Origin: Pseudomonadota bacterium
GTDB lineage: Bacteria > Desulfobacterota > Desulfobacteria > Desulfobacterales > JAHIVH01
Assembly: GCA_018816735.1 (NCBI GenBank)
Contig: JAHIVH010000061.1
Span: 1-64,000 of the forward strand
Reading direction: 5' to 3'
DNA: 64,000 nucleotides
Every line of letters begins with the position of its first letter. Positions within the stretch are counted from its first letter, which is position 1. This document shows positions 19,388 through 27,471 of this stretch, piece after piece. Position numbers and translations under genes: made by a program. The notes below the pieces were generated by a model. The model searched no databases, was not told the origin of the DNA, and worked only from the letters and a program-made list of their open reading frames with translations.

Positions 19388-20164
19388 ATGCGATTCAGGC
19401 CCTGCATAGATCTTCATGAAGGTGTTGTCAAACAGATTGTGGGTTCAAGTCTTTCTGATACAAAATCCACCCCTGTCAAGACCAATTTCCAGGCGGAAAA
19501 GCCGCCGGAGTGGTTTTCCCAGCTGTATAAAAAAGATCAGCTTGACGGCGGCCATGTGATCATGCTGGGGCCGGGCAACACCAACGCAGCCCAAAAGGCT
19601 CTTGGAGCATGGCCAGGAGGACTGCAGATAGGTGGCGGTATCACCATCGAAAATGCAAAAGACTGGCTCGACTCCGGGGCCAGTGCCGTAATCGTAACCT
19701 CGTGGGTATTTCATGACGGGATTATCGATGAAAACCGCCTGAACCGGTTGACCCAATCAATTGGGAAAAAAAAACTGGTGCTTGATCTGAGCTGCCGGCT
19801 TGCAAACAAACGATACATGATTGTGACCAACCGGTGGCAAACATTTACCAATGAGTCCATTTCATACAGCCTGCTTGATCGACTTTCTCATTATTGTGAT
19901 GAATTCCTGATTCATGCGGTGGATGTTGAAGGGAAAATGAGCGGTATAGAAACCGGTCTGGTTTCCCTTCTGGGCAAGTGGGCCGGCCTGCCGGTGACAT
20001 ATGCCGGCGGTATCCGTTCCCTGGAGGATATAGAAACCATCGAACACCTGGGAAGTGGCCAGATAGACTTTACCGTGGGAAGTGCTCTCGATATATTCGG
20101 CGGAAAATTCCTGAAATACAGTGAGCTTGCCAGGCGGTATGTTTCTTCTGGCAATGCTCGATAA
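19388..20164 (+). CDS. hisA: Eukaryote-type HisA (ProFAR isomerase)
   Basis: 258 residues. A phosphoribosylformimino-AICAR-phosphate isomerase of the HIS6 type found in fungi and plants, catalysing step four of histidine synthesis. The N-terminus RFRPCIDLHEGVVKQIVGSS and the block GGHVIMLGPGNTNAAQKALG are the eukaryotic-type signatures. The half-barrel phosphate sites GGGITIENAKDWLDSGA and YAGGIRSLEDIETIEHLGSG are visible, as is VDVEGKMSGIE. The ordinary bacterial HisA motif pattern is absent. It stands alone, away from any other his gene, with AAAGGA before the ATG. It is convergent with the FKBP gene, 6 bp apart. Confidence 0.88.
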   Translation: MRFRPCIDLHEGVVKQIVGSSLSDTKSTPVKTNFQAEKPPEWFSQLYKKDQLDGGHVIMLGPGNTNAAQKALGAWPGGLQIGGGITIENAKDWLDSGASAVIVTSWVFHDGIIDENRLNRLTQSIGKKKLVLDLSCRLANKRYMIVTNRWQTFTNESISYSLLDRLSHYCDEFLIHAVDVEGKMSGIETGLVSLLGKWAGLPVTYAGGIRSLEDIETIEHLGSGQIDFTVGSALDIFGGKFLKYSELARRYVSSGNAR

Positions 20165-20170
20165 TTGGCT

Positions 20171-20785
20171 TTATTGAACCGCTATCAATTCAATCGTAAA
20201 TATCAGGGTTGAGTGCGGCTCGATCGTTCCCCCGCTTCCGGCCTGGCCATACGCAAGATCCGATGGAACAAAAATTTCCCATTTCGCCCCTTCTTCCATC
20301 AGCTGCAAAACCTCCTGCCAGCCCTTGATAACACCACTTACCGGGAAACTGGCGGGTGTGCCGCGTTTATAGGAGCTGTCAAATATCTTGCCATCAATTG
20401 TTTTTCCCTCATAATGGGTCACAACATCATCGGTTGACAGCGGCTTTTTTCCACTTCCCTTCCGAAGGATCTTATATTGCAGCCCACTTTCTGTGGTGAT
20501 GACATTTTCTTTTTTCCTGTTTTCCTCAAGAAAGGCGTTGCCCTGAATCAGGTTTTTTTCAACGGCCGCCATCTGTTTTTTCTGCTGATCTTCCCGGATA
20601 TATTGCTGAAAATTCATCATGATGTGCCGCATTTCAGCAACCGGCATCCGGCAGTCCATGCCGCCATAGGCTTCCCTGAACGAATCAATGAAAATATCGA
20701 TATCAATATCATAGCCGTTTCTCTTGAAATCTCCGCCAATGCTTTGTCCCAGCACATAGCTGATCTTGTTCTTTTCAATTTTCAT
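20171..20785 (-). CDS. FKBP-type peptidyl-prolyl isomerase (FklB/FkpA-like)
   Basis: About 204 residues from ATG 20785 (AGGG just upstream). The N-terminal dimerisation/chaperone domain (about 1-100) has the typical ISYVLGQSIGGDF and FIDSFREAYGG elements and a long charged helix. The C-terminal FKBP fold (about 105-204) has VVTHYEGKTIDGKIFDSS, FPVSGVIKGWQEVLQLM, the YGQAG element and FTIELIAVQ. No signal peptide is present, so a cytoplasmic FklB/FKBP22-like role in folding is most likely. Single gene. Confidence 0.9.
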   Translation of the reverse strand: MKIEKNKISYVLGQSIGGDFKRNGYDIDIDIFIDSFREAYGGMDCRMPVAEMRHIMMNFQQYIREDQQKKQMAAVEKNLIQGNAFLEENRKKENVITTESGLQYKILRKGSGKKPLSTDDVVTHYEGKTIDGKIFDSSYKRGTPASFPVSGVIKGWQEVLQLMEEGAKWEIFVPSDLAYGQAGSGGTIEPHSTLIFTIELIAVQ

Positions 20786-20976
20786 ATATCCCTGCCTTGT
20801 CATGTCTTTTTCATCTTATTCAGTTGCTGGCCTTATACACGACCATAAATTTTATCTCAAACCAAATCATAAAATTTTTTTAAATAACCGCTTTCAGTTA
20901 TACCTGATTTTATGGTAATTGATCGGGGTTCATGATTTGAAGAGCAAAACTTTCAAACTGAGGCAGGATGAATACC

Positions 20977-21924
20977 ATGATGGTTGGAAATGGATTGGTG
21001 ATGGCAACATTCGAATCAATCGCCACACTTATAGCCATTGGATTGATCGGGTTTATGGTCATAAAGCGCAAGGTCATGCCTGAAGAGACGCTCGGTTTTT
21101 TGACGCCCCTTGCGATTGATATCGCCCTTCCCTGCCTGATATTTGTCAATATTCTTGAAGGTTTTGACCCTTCACAAAAAATTGGCTGGTGGAAACTGCC
21201 GCTGTGGTGGATCGTATTTCAGGTGGGGGCAGGTTTTCTGACCTTTATATTTGCAAGGGTTGCGACAAAGACCATTCGCAAAGAATTTGCCGTCAGTCTT
21301 TTCTTTCAAAATGGCATGTTTTTGCCGATTGCAATTATTACGGGCATTTTCGGGAAAAATTCACCTTTTGTCGTGACGCTGATATTATTCACCCTTTTCT
21401 ATCCTTCCTTTTTCTTCAGCACCTATCATCTGTTTTTTAACAAAGGGCCCCGAAATCGGGATTGGCGGAAAATTATCAACAACATTCTCATGGCAACAGT
21501 TGCGGCAACCCTATTGAAGGTATTTGGCATTCAAGCGGTGATGCCGGATTTTTTAATAAAGAGTCTTGGAATGGTCGGCAATATGGCAATTCCGGTTCTT
21601 ATTCTCATCATCGGCGGGAATATCTATGTGGACTTCAGCCATCGGGGAAAAATCGTATTATCTGAAATAATAAAATTCATTGCGATCAAAAATCTGATTT
21701 ATCCGGTTGTCATGATCGGCATCCTCATGATTATAAAACCACCTTACGAAGTGGCGCTCATGATGATCATTCAAAGTGCCGTTCCACCAATCACTGCCAT
21801 CCCGATAGTCGTTGATCGAGCAGGCGGCGACCGGAATATCGCAAACCAGTTTCTGTTCTCAAGCTTTATCTTTTCCCTGGTGACGATTCCGTTGATTATG
21901 TACCTGTTTGATCGTTTTGTTTGA
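20977..21924 (+). CDS. AEC-family membrane transporter
   Basis: About 315 residues. ATG 20977 is preferred because AGGCAGG at 20961-20967 fits it; an in-frame ATG at 20968 is too close. Eight to ten hydrophobic segments run from ATFESIATLIAIGLIGFMVI to FLFSSFIFSLVTIPLIMYLF. The FFQNGMFLPIAI region, the GNMAIPVLILIIGGNIY segment and the late SAVPPITAIPIVVDRAGGD loop match the auxin-efflux-carrier/malonate-permease family, which exports or imports organic anions. Substrate unknown. Not obviously in an operon. A TetR gene is convergent downstream. Confidence 0.85.
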   Translation: MMVGNGLVMATFESIATLIAIGLIGFMVIKRKVMPEETLGFLTPLAIDIALPCLIFVNILEGFDPSQKIGWWKLPLWWIVFQVGAGFLTFIFARVATKTIRKEFAVSLFFQNGMFLPIAIITGIFGKNSPFVVTLILFTLFYPSFFFSTYHLFFNKGPRNRDWRKIINNILMATVAATLLKVFGIQAVMPDFLIKSLGMVGNMAIPVLILIIGGNIYVDFSHRGKIVLSEIIKFIAIKNLIYPVVMIGILMIIKPPYEVALMMIIQSAVPPITAIPIVVDRAGGDRNIANQFLFSSFIFSLVTIPLIMYLFDRFV

Positions 21925-21950
21925 TCCCATCTCTTTTTTAAGGGGTTTTG

Positions 21951-22592
21951 TCATTCTTCAGGAAGCATCAGGTATTTGCAGGCCATTGCCACGAATTCAT
22001 TCAACATTTTTTTTCGATCATCTTCCTTGCTTAACAGTTGAATCGATCTGACGATTTCGTCCCCTGAAATAAATAAAAGCCTTGAAGCTGTTTCAATATC
22101 CTTAACTTTTATATAATCGGCATAGTCTTTCAGGTTGAACATGAGCTGCGTAAATATCTTGTGCCGCTCCTCCCGGTTGACCTGATAGATGTCTTTATCC
22201 AAAATAACCATTGCATAAATCTGTTCAAACAGCCTTGGACGCTCCACATAGGCTGTGTGAAATATGTCTATCATGTATTGGACAACTCTTCGGCATTCCT
22301 TGTAGTTTTCCATAGCGTTATCAGAAACAGTCACTTGAAAATCAACCAGCGTTTTTTTGGATAAATCCGCATAGATCACCTTGATGATTTCAATCATGAT
22401 GTCTTTTTTATCATTAAAATAGCTGTAGAATGTACCTGTGGCCACACCTGCCTTAATGGCAATCGCCATGGCATTGGTGTTGTGATACCCTTTTTCCGTA
22501 AACTCATCCACAGCAGCATCTATAATTTTTTTACGGGTGATAATCCCTCTTTTCTGAACAGGTTTCCGGGCCTTATACTTTGTATTTATCAT
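21951..22592 (-). CDS. TetR-family transcriptional regulator
   Basis: About 213 residues from ATG 22592, preceded by GGAGGAACAAC; a longer frame from 22682 has no ribosome site. The helix-turn-helix at about 20-65 reads KKIIDAAVDEFTEKGYHNTN, then KAGVATGTFYSYFNDKKDIM, canonical for TetR. The rest is a helical ligand domain resembling regulators of fatty-acid or efflux genes. Its target is not clear. Candidates are the convergent AEC transporter and the plus-strand transcript starting in the interval at 22.6-22.9 kb. Confidence 0.88.
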   Translation of the reverse strand: MINTKYKARKPVQKRGIITRKKIIDAAVDEFTEKGYHNTNAMAIAIKAGVATGTFYSYFNDKKDIMIEIIKVIYADLSKKTLVDFQVTVSDNAMENYKECRRVVQYMIDIFHTAYVERPRLFEQIYAMVILDKDIYQVNREERHKIFTQLMFNLKDYADYIKVKDIETASRLLFISGDEIVRSIQLLSKEDDRKKMLNEFVAMACKYLMLPEE

Positions 22593-22728
22593 GTTGTTCC
22601 TCCAGTTGTTGCTATATTTTATCGGTTTTAAACTAAATTCAAGCAAAATGTGAAAAATAGTCCAATATGATGCACATTTCATGTCCTAATTGACAATATG
22701 ATCTTTGTTCTAAAGATTAGGGTGCCAG

Positions 22729-22842
22729 ATGGGATGGGATGCTACCCAAAACATTGACTCATGGCCATCAGAGTGGCTGACTGTATCCTGGAATACAATT
22801 GCTACAGGTTTTGCGGCAGTGATAAGTGATCCGCAGATTTAA
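22729..22842 (+). CDS. Candidate 37-residue peptide gene
   Basis: ATG at 22729 with AGGG six bases upstream, reading MGWDATQNIDSWPSEWLTVS and continuing through WNTIATGFAAV to end at a TAA (22840-22842). Four bases later begins a hairpin followed by a T tract, oriented for this strand only. The peptide has four Trp and no Cys. It is tail to tail with a radical SAM/SPASM gene. A ribosome site, short frame and matching terminator together suggest a real transcript. It could be a small protein, a peptide substrate of the radical SAM enzyme, or only an sRNA. No family is recognised. Confidence 0.4.
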   Translation: MGWDATQNIDSWPSEWLTVSWNTIATGFAAVISDPQI

Positions 22843-22846
22843 ATGT

Positions 22847-22890
22847 GTGAGTTGTCTAAAATGCCTTTAGGAGACGACTCACTGTTTTTA
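22847..22890 (+). terminator. Rho-independent terminator (plus strand)
   Basis: GTGAGTTGTCT (22847-22857) pairs with AGACGACTCAC (22872-22882), with one G-U pair in the plus-strand RNA, and is followed by TGTTTTTATC. In the minus-strand RNA the same position is an A-C mismatch and there is no U tract, so it points to a plus-strand transcript ending here. Confidence 0.65.
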
Positions 22891-22901
22891 TCTACGCTGG
22901 T

Positions 22902-24797
22902 TCATTCTGACCATTTTTCTATCACCAACTTCCGGATGTTGATGCGGGCGGCATACAGGCAGGGAATGATTTGAATGGGCTTGCTCAAATCCGCCTGGTG
23001 CAAATGAAATACCAATGAATTCAGTCCGTGTTGAAGCAGAATGGTCTTCTTTTTTGTTTCATGAGCACCTTTGGCAGAACAAGTGGTGAATAAAACTTCA
23101 AACACATCGTTCTGGTCTGTAATCAAATCTGTTTGCAGGGTAACAGAACTGCTTCCTGATGGTTCCTGTAGATTTATGGTGATGGACTTTTTGAACCTTC
23201 CCCAAAGGTGTTCATTCTCGAAAGAGAATATGTTTTTCAAAAGTAGCAGTATTTTTGGCCATTTGTAAAAATAGCAATCACCCGTTGACTGGTTTCTGCA
23301 AATTCCTTTTGCCAGCGACATTTGATTTTCGAGATCGAAAATTGTTTTTAGCGTTTCTGGTGGATGAAAATTTTTAATAATGTCAGAATTCGTATCCATT
23401 GATCTCATCGATGCGACCAGAATATCCTCGAATGGTGCTTGGTGTTTTGCTTCATACCATTTGCCATATAGATTGGCCTTTAATGGTAAAAAATGATTTC
23501 GCGGAAAGCTCTTTACCTTTAGGCAAGCCCCACAATATTGAAAGGGATAATTGTTATCCAGAATGTTATTCCGAACGATTCTAAACGGATTTGTATCCCA
23601 GGCCACGGCATCGTCCTTCTGACCCACAGTACCAAATGGCATGCATTTGAAGTTGTGACCAAAACAGCAGGGATAAATGAGTCCTTTTGTCGTGACATAA
23701 ACCGTTTTAAATGGCTCCATACAATATTCTGATTCTTTGGCGTCCATTCGTTTCGAAATCTTATAATGATTGAAAAGACTGGCATCATCACGGATACTTC
23801 CGGGTGGAATGGGATGCAATATTTTCAGGGGTGTTTCCGAAAGGCACATGTCTTGTTTAATGATTGTGTTGGCAATTTGTTTCAAATCGCTTATAGGAAC
23901 GGCCTTGTTGTCATTTTCATTATTTTCTTTGGGAAATCGATTGACCTTGATTCGGTTTGTGACAAGCCGTTTTACGGCATCCTCGTCTCCCTCATCACTC
24001 ACATGGCAGGCGGTCTCAAATGTATTGGTGGCAAGCGTTATGCCATTCTGTATGGCAATTTTTTTTGCTTCTGCAATAATTTTGCCTTCGATCGACTTTC
24101 GATACACCGCAATATGATTATGAATTTCCGGTATGTCATTATAGCCTGTCAGTGATTTTAAATGGATCACATTCACGCCACATGAGGCCATCAGTTTTAC
24201 AAACCCGGGCAAGGAATTGACATGCTCGGTAAATGCAAGGGAATTGATCTCAACAACAGGAAATTCACTTCCAAATTCCTTTTTATAGATGGATAGCGTT
24301 TTTAATGAGCGGATTACCTTTTCAAACGATGCACCGATATACATATTTTCGTAATGTTCTTTGTTCGTGAAAGAGGTGCTGACAGTGATTTTTCCTATTT
24401 TATTTTCAACCAGGAATCGACATAATTTATCATCCAGCCGGGTTCCATTTGTAAAAAAATCGATATACACCTCATACTGAAACAAAAATTTGAGGATATC
24501 GATAAACTGTGGGTGGATCGTGGTCTCACCAAAACCAAACACATGGACGATAAGTGCATATTTTAAATATTCATCCAATGCTTCAATATATGAAAAAGGA
24601 ATGAACCCTCTGTGGCTGCTGTCTCTTTTTGTCTTTGCCAATGCCGAAAACTCTCCGCACATCGCGCACCTGAGATTGCAGACATTGCTTGTTTCAATGA
24701 ATATTTCCAACGGATACTTTGGGTGTGCCGTCAATCCATTTGAAAATTCGATGAACGATTTCAGTGCAGTCTTCTTGTTTGCAGCATAGGTAAACAT
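22902..24797 (-). CDS. Radical SAM protein with SPASM-type domain
   Basis: About 631 residues from ATG 24797 (a TTG at 24809 is the alternative). The radical SAM cluster motif is CNLRCAMC, near residue 43, preceded by YPLEIFIETS. A GFGETTIHP element and TNGT complete the core. At about 350-450 a SPASM-like region carries Cys residues in EYCMEPFKT, IYPCCFGHNFKCMPFG and FQYCGACL, giving ligands for an auxiliary 4Fe-4S cluster. The C-terminal 150 residues are unassigned. Such enzymes modify peptides, proteins or small molecules. The upstream lipoprotein gene ends four bases before this start, so the two are coupled. The product is not predictable. Confidence 0.85.
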   Translation of the reverse strand: MFTYAANKKTALKSFIEFSNGLTAHPKYPLEIFIETSNVCNLRCAMCGEFSALAKTKRDSSHRGFIPFSYIEALDEYLKYALIVHVFGFGETTIHPQFIDILKFLFQYEVYIDFFTNGTRLDDKLCRFLVENKIGKITVSTSFTNKEHYENMYIGASFEKVIRSLKTLSIYKKEFGSEFPVVEINSLAFTEHVNSLPGFVKLMASCGVNVIHLKSLTGYNDIPEIHNHIAVYRKSIEGKIIAEAKKIAIQNGITLATNTFETACHVSDEGDEDAVKRLVTNRIKVNRFPKENNENDNKAVPISDLKQIANTIIKQDMCLSETPLKILHPIPPGSIRDDASLFNHYKISKRMDAKESEYCMEPFKTVYVTTKGLIYPCCFGHNFKCMPFGTVGQKDDAVAWDTNPFRIVRNNILDNNYPFQYCGACLKVKSFPRNHFLPLKANLYGKWYEAKHQAPFEDILVASMRSMDTNSDIIKNFHPPETLKTIFDLENQMSLAKGICRNQSTGDCYFYKWPKILLLLKNIFSFENEHLWGRFKKSITINLQEPSGSSSVTLQTDLITDQNDVFEVLFTTCSAKGAHETKKKTILLQHGLNSLVFHLHQADLSKPIQIIPCLYAARINIRKLVIEKWSE

Positions 24798-24801
24798 GAT
24801 T

Positions 24802-25878
24802 TTACTCAATCGGAAACGGGTACTGGGGTAATGGATATAATGTGTAGTTGACCGTGTTCACGACAAGCGCCACCTGAGAGTAGTATCCCATAACCGTCAC
24901 CAGTTTGACCAAAAGAGGCCGTCCAAAAAATGCCACAGCCATATCATAGGTGGCGTCATCCATCTCAGTTGTATTGTCAAACAGGACAGCTGCAAACCGG
25001 TACAGGGCCTGCTCATCTTCTGTCAAATACTGAACCGGCGTTTCACCAAGGCCGATGGCGCGTATCGCGTCAGGGGTCATTCCGGTACTGACCGCGCTGG
25101 GAACATGGGCACTCCAGGGAACCTCACAGTCCCAATCCCTTGCTGTCAGAACAATGCAGAATTCGCTGAGTTTGTCGGTTTGAAACGGGAAAGCGGTTCC
25201 CAACATATTTTCAGCATAAGACAGACAGGCGTTCATAGGCCATCCCTTATTGGAGAATGGGTATCCCCAGCAGGCGGGGCGCGGATGTTCGACTTCGGAA
25301 TGATCAGGCGTTATGTCCCATTCACCTGATGGAAAATCAATCGGAGTTTCCGGCTTCAATCGAAACGCTTTGATTGTAAACGCAATCATGGTGTGATGGC
25401 CCAATAGTCCTGCCAATTCAACAGCACCTTTTTTCCCAAATTCGTCTACCACATTTTTATACATGACTTCCGTTATATTTTTATATGTCAGGATCTCGGT
25501 CGCATAGCCATAGGCCGTTGACAATTCGGTGTCACCTTTAAAATCAGGATATTGCCAGTTTTTGACCGCCTCGATGATATCGCTGCCGAGTCCGGCTTCC
25601 AGCGCAGCGTCTTCATGCACCTGCCAGTCTGATTCTGCGCCCCAGTATCGGGATGTAACCAATGCACACAGCTCTATGACCTGAGAAGATAGGCCGGATT
25701 TTCCATCATAAAAAACATCTCCCACGGCATTGATTTTCTCTGAAAATCCCGGATAAAACTCCCAGGCATCTTCGAAGGTAATGATATTCCGGCCATCATC
25801 AGCAACCGGTTTGTAACCGCATGAGAATACAACAAACAGAGGAATAGATATCATAATTAAATGAATTGGTTTACGCAT
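24802..25878 (-). CDS. Lipoprotein with tandem AhpD/carboxymuconolactone-decarboxylase-like domains
   Basis: 358 residues. A lipoprotein signal, HLIMISIPLFVVFSCGY, places the Cys at about residue 20. Two related helical domains follow. The first has ELCALVTSRYWGAESDWQVH followed by EAGLGSDIIEAV; the second has FCIVLTARDWDCEVPWSAHV followed by STGMTPDAIRAI. This pattern (helix, acidic residue, His, then a GL/GM loop) is the CMD/AhpD core, duplicated. The CxxC of peroxidase-active AhpD is not seen. Anchoring of such a domain to the envelope is unusual. GGGAGAATCACT supports the start. The radical SAM gene follows with a 4-bp gap, implying a joint function. Confidence 0.75.
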   Translation of the reverse strand: MRKPIHLIMISIPLFVVFSCGYKPVADDGRNIITFEDAWEFYPGFSEKINAVGDVFYDGKSGLSSQVIELCALVTSRYWGAESDWQVHEDAALEAGLGSDIIEAVKNWQYPDFKGDTELSTAYGYATEILTYKNITEVMYKNVVDEFGKKGAVELAGLLGHHTMIAFTIKAFRLKPETPIDFPSGEWDITPDHSEVEHPRPACWGYPFSNKGWPMNACLSYAENMLGTAFPFQTDKLSEFCIVLTARDWDCEVPWSAHVPSAVSTGMTPDAIRAIGLGETPVQYLTEDEQALYRFAAVLFDNTTEMDDATYDMAVAFFGRPLLVKLVTVMGYYSQVALVVNTVNYTLYPLPQYPFPIE

Positions 25879-26201
25879 AGTGATTCTCCCATTTATTTTT
25901 CATGCCAAACCCTTTGCAATTAGCGCACACCGGACAGGGGTTTCATGTAATAAAAAAATTTTGAATCGATGGTCGTAGTATATGTCAAACATGAAATTGG
26001 GTGTCAATATATAAAAAAAATCGGGTTATGTGGCTTGACATTGTGCAAGGATTGAACGAAGATTACCATTATCTGAATCTTTATTGACAAAAGGTCTTGT
26101 ATCAACGTTTCTTTTTGTATTTATCCATTGTCAAGGAACTATTCCTTAAAACGGCCTATAAACAAAATACCTTTACTTTCTAAAAGCACGGAGGTGCCGG
26201 A
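25879..26201. other. Divergent intergenic region with a possible promoter
   Basis: About 323 bp between the AhpD-like lipoprotein (minus) and a small ORF (plus). On the minus strand TTGACA (26002-26007) and TATACT (25977-25982) are separated by 19 bp, a loose sigma-70 promoter for the lipoprotein-radical SAM pair. On the plus strand TTGACA occurs twice (about 26035 and 26084) without a good -10. No gene or RNA is recognised. Confidence 0.35.
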
Positions 26202-26447
26202 ATGTTGACTGTTGTGGAATTTGAAGAATGGCTCAAGGTTTTTAAATATACGGGAACGGTCTATTACGCAGGAACACCCTGGAAGGTTGATGACAATGAC
26301 GTGCATGAATTTATTCGCGTATGTCAGAATCACCCTCAGAGAATGCAGGAAATGCTGAATCAGGGCCATTGCGAAGAATGCCGTGAAGCAATGGCTTATT
26401 TGAAATACCTGGAGCAGGCTTCGACAACGTATTGCATGGTACTTTGA
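26202..26447 (+). CDS. Small hypothetical protein (81 residues)
   Basis: A strong ribosome site (CGGAGG) and normal amino-acid use support a real gene. The protein begins MLTVVEFEEWLKVFKYTGTV and contains a paired-Cys motif (GHCEECREAM) near residue 56 and a further Cys near the C-terminus. The sequence is acidic and soluble, with no signal peptide. No family is recognised. The CxxC could bind metal or be redox active, which is inference only. Confidence 0.65.
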   Translation: MLTVVEFEEWLKVFKYTGTVYYAGTPWKVDDNDVHEFIRVCQNHPQRMQEMLNQGHCEECREAMAYLKYLEQASTTYCMVL

Positions 26448-26601
26448 TCATTTAAGCTGGTATTGGCCCTGAAATTTCCCTTGTTTATTTCACGGCATAT
26501 CCATCTGGTATTTGAAATTTAGCAGGTGGTATTACCACGCGTTCTTCTGCATTGTACGACCGGTTTAAAATAGAAACGGGTAATAAACCATTCATTTCAA
26601 T

Positions 26602-26970
26602 CTAACGCACAGGAACAATTTCCAACCAGTATCCGTCCGGATCTTTGATAAAGTAGATCCCCATTTCGTGATTTTCGAAGCATATACAATTCATCTCCTT
26701 ATGATGTTTATGTGCGGCATCAAAATCATTTGTTTTAAATGCAATATGAAACTCTTCATCCCCTAAATTATAGGGGCGGTCCATGGCTTTGAGCCAGGTC
26801 AATTCCAGTTTGCTGCCGGATGAATCGTCGCTTAAAAATACGATGATGTAACGACCGTCTTCTGCTTTTTTCCTTTTTATTTCCTTCAAGCCCAGGGCTT
26901 TTTCATAAAACGCCAGACTTTTCTCAAGATCCAGAACATTGATATTGAAATGGTCGATAGTAAATTTCAT
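26602..26970 (-). CDS. VOC-family protein, lactoylglutathione lyase (glyoxalase I)-like
   Basis: 122 residues, the usual length of a single-chain VOC dimer subunit. The four metal ligands of glyoxalase I-like enzymes are in place: His in IDHFNINVLD, Glu in KLELTWL, His in EEFHIAFKT and Glu in GYWLEIVPV. The DPDGYWLEI ending is typical. It probably isomerises a thiol-aldehyde adduct (methylglyoxal detoxification), though other VOC activities are possible. Single gene. Confidence 0.85.
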   Translation of the reverse strand: MKFTIDHFNINVLDLEKSLAFYEKALGLKEIKRKKAEDGRYIIVFLSDDSSGSKLELTWLKAMDRPYNLGDEEFHIAFKTNDFDAAHKHHKEMNCICFENHEMGIYFIKDPDGYWLEIVPVR

Positions 26971-27079
26971 GATAATCTCCTCTATACATTTATATTCATG
27001 AATTTATACATATATATTTTTGTACAATTTGTCCACAACGTCCTATTTTACCAGTTTGAGGATTAATGGGGTACAGGGA

Positions 27080-27253
27080 TTATATAAAAAACATTCCAAA
27101 AAAAAGTCCATCCCCATGTCCGGACGCAGAAACAACCCAAATAACAAGAGCTGCGATGCTCAATATTATGCCAATGCCATGTACAATACTGTTTGCAATT
27201 TCTTCTCCAACGCTTTGAATTTTGGGATCTGAAATATTATTTTTATTTTTCAT
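27080..27253 (-). pseudogene. Truncated hemolysin III-family gene (N-terminal remnant)
   Basis: Reading from ATG 27253 on the minus strand gives 57 residues. They include SVGEEIANSIVHGIGIILSI, then AALVIWVVSASGHGDGLFFG, before a stop at 27080-27082. The EEIANSxxHGIG motif and first membrane helix are those of hemolysin III/YqfA proteins, which normally have about 210 residues and seven helices. Nothing resembling the rest is found downstream, so this is an eroded fragment. It lies head to head with the VIT-domain gene. Confidence 0.7.
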
Positions 27254-27372
27254 GTCTAATAATAAACTGCCTCACTTCTCCATTTCTCATGCAACAAACA
27301 CCTTCCGACATTTATTTTTAAACCCTATCCTGTTATTTTTGAGTAGCCCTCCAGGTTCGGGAAATGTTCTTT

Positions 27373-27410
27373 TTCACACCTTTTTCATATTCAGTTCACA
27401 TTCAGTTCAT
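27373..27410 (+). promoter_or_regulatory. Four-copy TTCA(C/T) direct repeat, candidate CreB-binding 'cre tag' array
   Basis: TTCAC (27373), TTCAT (27384), TTCAC (27395) and TTCAT (27406) are spaced exactly 11 bp apart, each separated by six bases, the last two spacers being identical (ATTCAG). The known E. coli CreB site is TTCAC-N6-TTCAC. The array ends 61 bp before the start of the VIT/vWA gene, whose operon includes CreB- and CreC-like genes. Autoregulation of the cluster is the natural inference. Confidence 0.65.
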
Positions 27411-27471
27411 TTGCTTCTGGAAGAATTGTCCAAACAAGACAATAACCGAATCCACCAAGGAGGACAATTTC

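Noticed and set aside
26032..26048. GG...GC pair resembling a sigma-54 promoter (GTGGCTTGACATTGTGCA)
   Set aside because: The spacing is GG-N11-GC, one base too long, and no activator is nearby.
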